DNA of 18,739 nt from DASZZY01 sp036260395 (GTDB lineage: Bacteria > Actinomycetota > UBA4738 > CALAEC01). The DNA lies in NCBI GenBank assembly GCA_036260395.1, contig DASZZY010000134.1:1-18739 (forward strand). Reading direction: 5' to 3'. Of this stretch, positions 14,875 to 18,739 are shown one piece after another. Made by a program: the position numbers and the translations under genes. The notes beneath the pieces were generated by a model. The model saw nothing but the letters and a program-made list of their open reading frames with translations, was not told the origin of the DNA and made no database searches. The first letter of the stretch is position 1, and the number at the start of each line of letters is the position of its first letter.

Positions 14875-14880
14875 TATGAT
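14875..14880 (+). promoter_or_regulatory. -10 box of pdxT (leaderless)
   Basis: TATGAT ends 9 bases before ATG 14890 and no ribosome-binding site precedes the ATG. It suggests that pdxT-yebC has its own leaderless start in addition to read-through from pdxS. No -35 is visible. Confidence 0.45.
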
Positions 14881-14889
14881 TGCTGTGGC

Positions 14890-15450
14890 ATGAAGGCGGG
14901 CGTTCTGGCGCTGCAGGGCGACTTCCGGGAACACGCCGCGGTCCTCGACGACCTCGGCGTCACCCCGGTGCTCGTCCGGACCCCCGAGGACCTCGCCGAG
15001 GTCTCGTGCCTGGCGATCCCCGGCGGGGAGAGCACCACGATCGGCCGCCTGGCCCGGCGCTACGGCCTCGTGGAGCCGATCCGCGAGCGAGCGGCGGCCG
15101 GCATGCCGGTGTTCGGCACCTGCGCGGGGATGATCGTCATGGCCCGCGAGGTCGTGGACGGCGAGCCGCTCCTCGGGCTGATGGACCTCACCGTGATCCG
15201 CAACGCCTACGGGCGCCAGGTCGACTCGTTCGAGGCCGACGTCGAGGTCGAGGGCGAGGACGCCCCCGTCCGCGGGGTGTTCATCCGGGCGCCGGTGGTC
15301 GATTCGGTTGGCGGGGAGGTCCGCGTGCTGGCCGAGCACGCCGGGCGCCCGGTGGTCGTCGAGCAGGGGAACCTGCTGGCGGCGTCGTTCCATCCCGAGC
15401 TGGCCCGCGACCCGCGCCTGCACCGACGCATGCTGGAGCGGGTGGGCTAG
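14890..15450 (+). CDS. pdxT: Pyridoxal 5'-phosphate synthase glutaminase subunit PdxT
   Basis: The 186-residue class-I glutaminase makes ammonia from glutamine and channels it to PdxS. The catalytic triad is Cys78 (VFGTCAGMI), His168 and Glu170 (ASFHPEL). The oxyanion region PGGESTTIGRL and the PdxT start KAGVLALQGDF are typical. ATG 14890 gives the standard family N-terminus; an in-frame upstream start at 14857 would add 11 residues unlike the family and would run through the -10 box. The stop is directly followed by the yebC GTG. Confidence 0.96.
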   Translation: MKAGVLALQGDFREHAAVLDDLGVTPVLVRTPEDLAEVSCLAIPGGESTTIGRLARRYGLVEPIRERAAAGMPVFGTCAGMIVMAREVVDGEPLLGLMDLTVIRNAYGRQVDSFEADVEVEGEDAPVRGVFIRAPVVDSVGGEVRVLAEHAGRPVVVEQGNLLAASFHPELARDPRLHRRMLERVG

Positions 15451-16200
15451 GTGTCCGGGCACTCCAAGTGGTCCTCGATCAAGCACAAGAAGGCCGTCAC
15501 CGATCAGCGTCGCGGGAAGATGTTCTCCAAGCTGCTGCGTGCGGTCGAGGTGGCCGCCCGGGAGGGGGGCGGGAACGTGGAGGCCAACGCGACGCTGGCC
15601 TCCGCCGTGCAGCAGGCCCGGGACTACTCGGTGCCTGTGGACAACATCGAGCGGGCCATCAAGCGCGGCAGCGGGGAGATCGAGGGCGTCCGGTACGAAC
15701 CGGCCACCTACGAGGGGTACGCCCCCGGCGGCGTGGCCGTGCTGGTCGAGGCCATGACCGACAACCGCAACCGCACCGGGCAGGAGGTGCGGCACGCGTT
15801 CACGAAGCTCGGTGGCAACCTGGGTGACCCGGGCAGCGTCGCGTGGATGTTCGAGCGGAAGGGCATCGCGCTCGTGCCGCGGGACGAGGCCCCCGACGAG
15901 GACCGGCTGCTGGAGACGGTGCTCGACGCCGGCGCGCTCGACATGACCGTCGAGGGCGACCAGTGGCAGATCGTCAGCGCGCCCTCCGACCTCGCCACGG
16001 TGCGCCGGGCGCTGGAGGAGGCCGGCCTGCCGATCAGCGGCGCCGAGGTCACGATGCTCCCGCAGACGCGCGTCCCGGTCGAGGGGTCGCAGGCGCGGCA
16101 GGTGTTGGCGCTGATCGAGGCCCTCGACGACCTCGACGACGTCCAGGCCGTCCACTCGAACTTCGACATCCCCGACGAGGTCCTGGCCGAGGCCGGCTGA
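15451..16200 (+). CDS. yebC: YebC/TACO1 family protein
   Basis: The 249-residue product starts SGHSKWSSIKHKKAVTDQRRGKMFSKLLR, the family hallmark, and keeps the conserved NIERAIKRGSG and YEGYAPGGVAVLVE blocks through the three-domain fold. Length is typical (about 240-250). The family was long annotated as a transcriptional regulator; TACO1 and recent bacterial work link it to translation of proline-rich stretches. GTG 15451 follows the pdxT stop with no gap, so the two are probably translationally coupled. Position between pdxT and ruvC is conserved in actinobacteria. Confidence 0.96.
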   Translation: MSGHSKWSSIKHKKAVTDQRRGKMFSKLLRAVEVAAREGGGNVEANATLASAVQQARDYSVPVDNIERAIKRGSGEIEGVRYEPATYEGYAPGGVAVLVEAMTDNRNRTGQEVRHAFTKLGGNLGDPGSVAWMFERKGIALVPRDEAPDEDRLLETVLDAGALDMTVEGDQWQIVSAPSDLATVRRALEEAGLPISGAEVTMLPQTRVPVEGSQARQVLALIEALDDLDDVQAVHSNFDIPDEVLAEAG

Positions 16201-16213
16201 GCGCGGGAACGAT

Positions 16214-16240
16214 TCAAGACCGGGCGGCGACGGCCGATCC
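16214..16240 (+). promoter_or_regulatory. Sigma-28 (FliA/WhiG)-like promoter motif
   Basis: TCAAGACC, exactly 11 bases, then GCCGATCC. The sigma-28 consensus is TAAAGTTT-N11-GCCGATAA, so both the spacing and the GCCGAT core agree, while the -35 half is TCAAG rather than TAAAG. It lies 14 bases after the yebC stop, in the longest gap of the window. No open frame or ribosome-binding site follows before the hairpin at 16287. Confidence 0.35.
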
Positions 16241-16286
16241 TTGTAGGCAACGGCGCCTCCCGCCGGATCGACGAACCGTCTGAGCG

Positions 16287-16327
16287 CCGGGGGGCCGGGG
16301 AGCGGTCGTACGGCCCCGGCCCCCCGG
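16287..16327 (+). terminator. Strong terminator-like hairpin between yebC and ruvC
   Basis: A perfect 14-base stem (CCGGGGGGCCGGGG with CCCCGGCCCCCCGG) closes a 13-base loop. No T-tract follows. It is the most stable inverted repeat I see in the window and would end transcripts from pdxST-yebC, and any from the motif at 16214, before the ruvC promoter. Confidence 0.75.
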
Positions 16328-16357
16328 GCAGGCGGGTAAACTACACCGCTGTGATCC

Positions 16358-16385
16358 TTGACCCGTCGGACCCCCGCCCTAGACT
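16358..16385 (+). promoter_or_regulatory. ruvCAB promoter
   Basis: TTGACC (16358-16363), a 16-base spacer and TAGACT (16380-16385) match the housekeeping sigma consensus well. The -10 ends 6 bases before GTG 16392 and there is no ribosome-binding site, so the ruvC mRNA should be leaderless. Confidence 0.7.
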
Positions 16386-16391
16386 GAACGT

Positions 16392-16892
16392 GTGTTCGAC
16401 CGGCTGGTGATGGGCGTCGACCCCGGCGTGGCCGCCACCGGCGTGGCCACCGTGGCCTGGAGCCGCGCCGGGCGCTCGGTCGTGCTGGGGTCCCAGACGA
16501 TCCGGACGCCCGCGGGCAGCCCGGACGGGGACCGCCTCTACGCGGTGTACCGGACGCTCCGACGCGCCCTGGCCGATACGCATCCCGAGACCGTCGCGGT
16601 CGAGCGCCTCATGTGGGGCCGGAACGTCGGGAGCGCCATGGCCGTGGCCCGGGCCAGCGGCGTCGTCCTCCTCGCGGCCGCGGAGGCCGGCATCCCGGTC
16701 CGGGAGTACGCCCCGCTGGAGGTCAAGCTGGCCGTCACGGGCAACGGGAACGCCGCCAAGGACGAGGTCCGGCTGGCGCTCCGAAGGCTCCACGCCATCG
16801 CCGACCTGCCCCCGGAGCCGGATGCCATCGACGCCGTGGCCGTGGCGCTGTGCCACATCCACCGGTCGCCGCTCCGGGAGGCCGCCCGGTGA
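16392..16892 (+). CDS. ruvC: Holliday junction resolvase RuvC
   Basis: The 166-residue RNase H-fold endonuclease resolves Holliday junctions delivered by RuvAB. The four acidic catalytic residues are visible: Asp10 (MGVDPG), Glu71 (VAVERL), Asp144 and Asp147 (PEPDAIDAVAVALCH). The GRNVGSAMAVARASGV helix is typical of the family. Length is within the normal 160-190 range. GTG 16392 is placed by the promoter directly upstream; the ruvA GTG overlaps its stop (GTGA). Confidence 0.96.
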   Translation: MFDRLVMGVDPGVAATGVATVAWSRAGRSVVLGSQTIRTPAGSPDGDRLYAVYRTLRRALADTHPETVAVERLMWGRNVGSAMAVARASGVVLLAAAEAGIPVREYAPLEVKLAVTGNGNAAKDEVRLALRRLHAIADLPPEPDAIDAVAVALCHIHRSPLREAAR

Positions 16893-17458
16893 TCGCCGCG
16901 CTCGAGGGCACCGTCGCCGAGCGCTCCGCCGACCGCGTGGTCATCTCGGCGGGGGGGATCGGATACGAGGTCCTCGTGCCGGCCTCGACGCTGGCGGCGC
17001 TGCCGCCGACCGGACGGCGGGGCCGGCTGATGACCCACCTGCTCGTCCGCGACGACGCCCTGGTCCTGTACGGCTTCGCCACACCCGCGGAGCGCGAGCT
17101 CTTCCTCCTGCTCCTCGGCGTGAACGGCGTGGGCCCGAAGGCGGCCCTGGCCGTGCTGTCCGTGCTCACGCCCGAGGCGTGCCGGCGGGCCATCCTCGAC
17201 GGCGACGCCGACGTCATCACGATCGTCCCCGGGATCGGGAAGAAGGTCGCCGCCCGCATCGTCCTCGACCTGAAGGAGAAGATGGGCGGCGAGGTCGAGC
17301 TGCCGGGCGCCGGCCCGGTGGCCGAGGTCCGCGAGGCCCTGCTGGCCATGGGGCTCTCGCTGGCCGAGGTCCACGAGGCGGTGGCGGGCCTGGAGCCGGA
17401 CGGCCAGCCCGTCGAGGAGCTGCTGCGCCGGGCCCTCCAGCAGGTGGGGTCGCGATGA
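16889..17458 (+). CDS. ruvA: Holliday junction branch migration protein RuvA
   Basis: The 189-residue product has an N-terminal OB-fold domain (MIAALEGTVAE to VLYGFAT), two helix-hairpin-helix motifs (LLGVNGVGPKAAL and IVPGIGKKVAARIVLDL) and a flexible linker with a C-terminal three-helix domain that contacts RuvB (VREALLAMGLSLAEV). It binds four-way junctions and loads the RuvB motor. GTG 16889 overlaps ruvC by 4 nt and the stop overlaps the ruvB ATG. The open frame that begins at 16613 lies inside ruvC. Confidence 0.96.
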   Translation: MIAALEGTVAERSADRVVISAGGIGYEVLVPASTLAALPPTGRRGRLMTHLLVRDDALVLYGFATPAERELFLLLLGVNGVGPKAALAVLSVLTPEACRRAILDGDADVITIVPGIGKKVAARIVLDLKEKMGGEVELPGAGPVAEVREALLAMGLSLAEVHEAVAGLEPDGQPVEELLRRALQQVGSR

Positions 17459-18468
17459 GCGTCGACGACCGCATCGTGGCCGCGCGCGAGCTCGACGCCG
17501 ACACCGACTTCGACGCGGCGCTGCGGCCCCGCTGGCTCGCGGAGTTCGTCGGCCAGGCCCGGGTGAAGGAGCAGCTCGAGCTCCTCATCCAGGGCGCCCG
17601 CGAGCGCGGCGAGCCGCTCGACCACCTGCTGTTCTCGGGGCCGCCGGGGCTGGGCAAGACCACGCTCGCCGGGATCCTGGCCAACGAGATGGGGGTCTCC
17701 CTCCGCCACACCTCCGGCCCCGCGCTGGAGCGCACGGGCGACCTGGCCGCGATCCTCACGAACCTCGAGGCCGGCGAGGTGCTGTTCGTCGACGAGATCC
17801 ACCGGATGCCCCGGCCCGTGGAGGAGGTCCTGTACCCGGCGCTGGAGGACTTCAAGCTCGACGTGGTGATCGGCAAGGGACCGTCGGCCCGCACGATCCG
17901 GCTGGACCTCCCGCGCTTCACGCTCGTGGGGGCCACCACGCGCATGGGGCTCATCACGTTGCCGCTGCGGGAGCGGTTCGGGTTCACGCCGCGGCTGGAC
18001 TACTACGACCAGGACGAGCTGGCGCTCGTGGTCCGCCGCTCGGCCGGCATCCTCGAGGTCGAGGTCGACGAGGACGGCGCCGAGGAGATCTCCCGGCGTT
18101 CCCGCGGCACGCCCCGCATCGCGAACCGACTGCTCCGCCGGGTCCGCGACTACGCCCAGGTCCGCGGCGACGGCCGGGTCTCGCTCGAGGCGGCCGCCGA
18201 TGCGCTCGCGCTCTTCGAGGTGGACGAGCGCGGGCTCGACCGGCTGGACCTCCAGATCCTCGCGGCGCTCGTCGAGCGGTTCGGGGGCGGGCCCGTGGGG
18301 CTGTCGACGCTGGCGGCGGCCGTGGGCGAGGACACCGGGACCATCGAGGACGTGTACGAGCCGTACCTCCTCCAGATCGGGCTCCTCCAGCGGACCCCCC
18401 GCGGCCGGGTGGCCACCGAGGCCGCCTACCGCCACCTCGGGATGGCCCCCGAGGGCCGGCTGGTCTAG
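17455..18468 (+). CDS. ruvB: Holliday junction branch migration ATPase RuvB
   Basis: The 337-residue AAA+ motor has Walker A GPPGLGKT (62-69), Walker B DEIH (113-116), sensor 1 GATT (159-162), sensor 2 region GTPRIANRLLRRVRDYA and a C-terminal winged helix (DLQILAALVERFGGGPVGLSTLAAAVGED ending in HLG). All are intact and length is typical. ATG 17455 overlaps the ruvA stop (ATGA), so ruvC-ruvA-ruvB are translationally coupled. A GC-rich hairpin follows the stop directly. Confidence 0.97.
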   Translation: MSVDDRIVAARELDADTDFDAALRPRWLAEFVGQARVKEQLELLIQGARERGEPLDHLLFSGPPGLGKTTLAGILANEMGVSLRHTSGPALERTGDLAAILTNLEAGEVLFVDEIHRMPRPVEEVLYPALEDFKLDVVIGKGPSARTIRLDLPRFTLVGATTRMGLITLPLRERFGFTPRLDYYDQDELALVVRRSAGILEVEVDEDGAEEISRRSRGTPRIANRLLRRVRDYAQVRGDGRVSLEAAADALALFEVDERGLDRLDLQILAALVERFGGGPVGLSTLAAAVGEDTGTIEDVYEPYLLQIGLLQRTPRGRVATEAAYRHLGMAPEGRLV

Positions 18469-18494
18469 ACGGTCGGCTCGCCTCCGCGGCCGTC
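18468..18494 (+). terminator. Hairpin at the end of ruvB
   Basis: GACGGTCG pairs with CGGCCGTC (eight pairs, one G-U) around an 11-base loop, beginning at the last base of the ruvB stop. There is no T-tract. It is a plausible terminator of the ruvCAB operon. Confidence 0.4.
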
Positions 18495-18564
18495 GTGTCG
18501 GCAGTGGCTGCTACGGTTCGAGGCCCTCCCCCATGTGTTGCCGAGCAGACGAGGGGGGGACACA

Positions 18565-18739
18565 ATGGCGTTGGATGAGCGATCTCGACACCGGCTCTAC
18601 CGGCGGCTGCAGGAGGTCCTGGGCGACGAGGAGGCCACGACGCTGATGGAGCATCTCCCGCCGGGCGGTGCGGTGGATCTCGGTCAGGAGCTCGTGCTTG
18701 AGCGTCTGGAGGTCTACCTTCGTCGCCACGCGGCTGGCA
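18565..18739 (+). CDS. Start of small helical protein of an actinobacterial family (truncated; 3' part looks inverted)
   Basis: ATG 18565 follows GAGGGGGGGA at 18551-18560, a strong ribosome-binding site. The product begins ALDERSRHRLYRRLQEVLG, then DEEATTLMEHLPPGG. I recognise this as the N-terminus of a small uncharacterised actinobacterial family that usually reads ...TLMEHLPPVGWADVATK.DL... and continues as a coiled coil with a C-terminal membrane helix. After the PPGG the plus-strand reading (AVDLGQELVLERLEV) no longer fits. The expected VATK block is instead found on the opposite strand (18729 down to about 18670). The gene is cut by the window edge and is either rearranged or joined wrongly in the assembly. 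Function is unknown. Confidence 0.6.
   Translation, partial: MALDERSRHRLYRRLQEVLGDEEATTLMEHLPPGGAVDLGQELVLERLEVYLRRHAAG

Noticed and set aside
13885..16155. A 756-codon open frame antisense to pdxS, pdxT and yebC
   Set aside because: It spans three well-supported genes on the other strand and shows only the composition expected of antisense reading.
18511..18729. A separate 72-codon minus-strand gene at the right end
   Set aside because: Only its first 20 or so residues look like real protein; the rest is antisense to the 18565 gene and its leader. I treat it as evidence of an inversion rather than as a gene.
1..18739. Phage, CRISPR, toxin-antitoxin, insertion sequence or biosynthetic cluster
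   Set aside because: I found no repeat array, transposase, integrase or defence-type domain; nearly all genes belong to conserved housekeeping or envelope families.

Overview
The window is high-GC bacterial DNA, almost fully coding, and most likely from an uncultured actinobacterium (Actinomycetota). The main reason is gene order. A PgsA1-like gene, a PatA-type acyltransferase and a PimA-type mannosyltransferase run in one operon, and further along come pdxS, pdxT, yebC and ruvC-ruvA-ruvB. As I recall, mycobacteria and many other actinobacteria keep these genes in the same order. GTG and TTG starts, 4-bp stop/start overlaps and several start codons lying 6-10 nt after a TAnnnT -10 box (leaderless mRNA) fit the same group. 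I see no tRNA, rRNA, CRISPR array, insertion sequence or phage gene.

Layout. (1) 1-2598, signalling: the end of a membrane-bound NarL-type histidine kinase (+) meets a convergent pair (-) made of a stand-alone receiver domain and a stand-alone cyclic-nucleotide-binding domain. (2) 2686-4770 (-): an EF-G2-type translational GTPase. (3) 4879-8441 (+): a four-gene phosphatidylinositol mannoside operon. It holds a CDP-alcohol phosphatidyltransferase homologue that has lost most of its catalytic Asp residues, then patA, pimA and an inositol-monophosphatase-family protein. (4) 8405-11203 (-): a zinc uptake operon znuA-znuC-znuB-zur, every junction a 4-bp overlap, with a Zur-box-like palindrome over the promoter. 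(5) 11283-12760 (+): lemA and htpX. (6) 12842-13888 (+): an anchored DUF3048 protein. (7) 13948-16200 (+): pdxS, pdxT (PLP synthase) and yebC. (8) 16392-18468 (+): ruvC-ruvA-ruvB, behind a strong hairpin and a clear housekeeping promoter. (9) 18565-18739 (+): the start of a small protein that appears to run into an inverted segment at the window edge.

The genes form separate physiological modules: envelope lipid synthesis, zinc homeostasis and envelope proteolysis (HtpX is itself a zinc protease), vitamin B6 synthesis, and Holliday-junction processing. The most interesting points are the probable pseudoenzyme heading the PIM operon next to a candidate phosphatase, the zinc-controlled leaderless promoter, a sigma-28-like promoter followed within about 50 bp by a terminator hairpin, and the inversion-like junction at the right end. 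No gap between genes exceeds 300 bases; the longest is 16201-16391.
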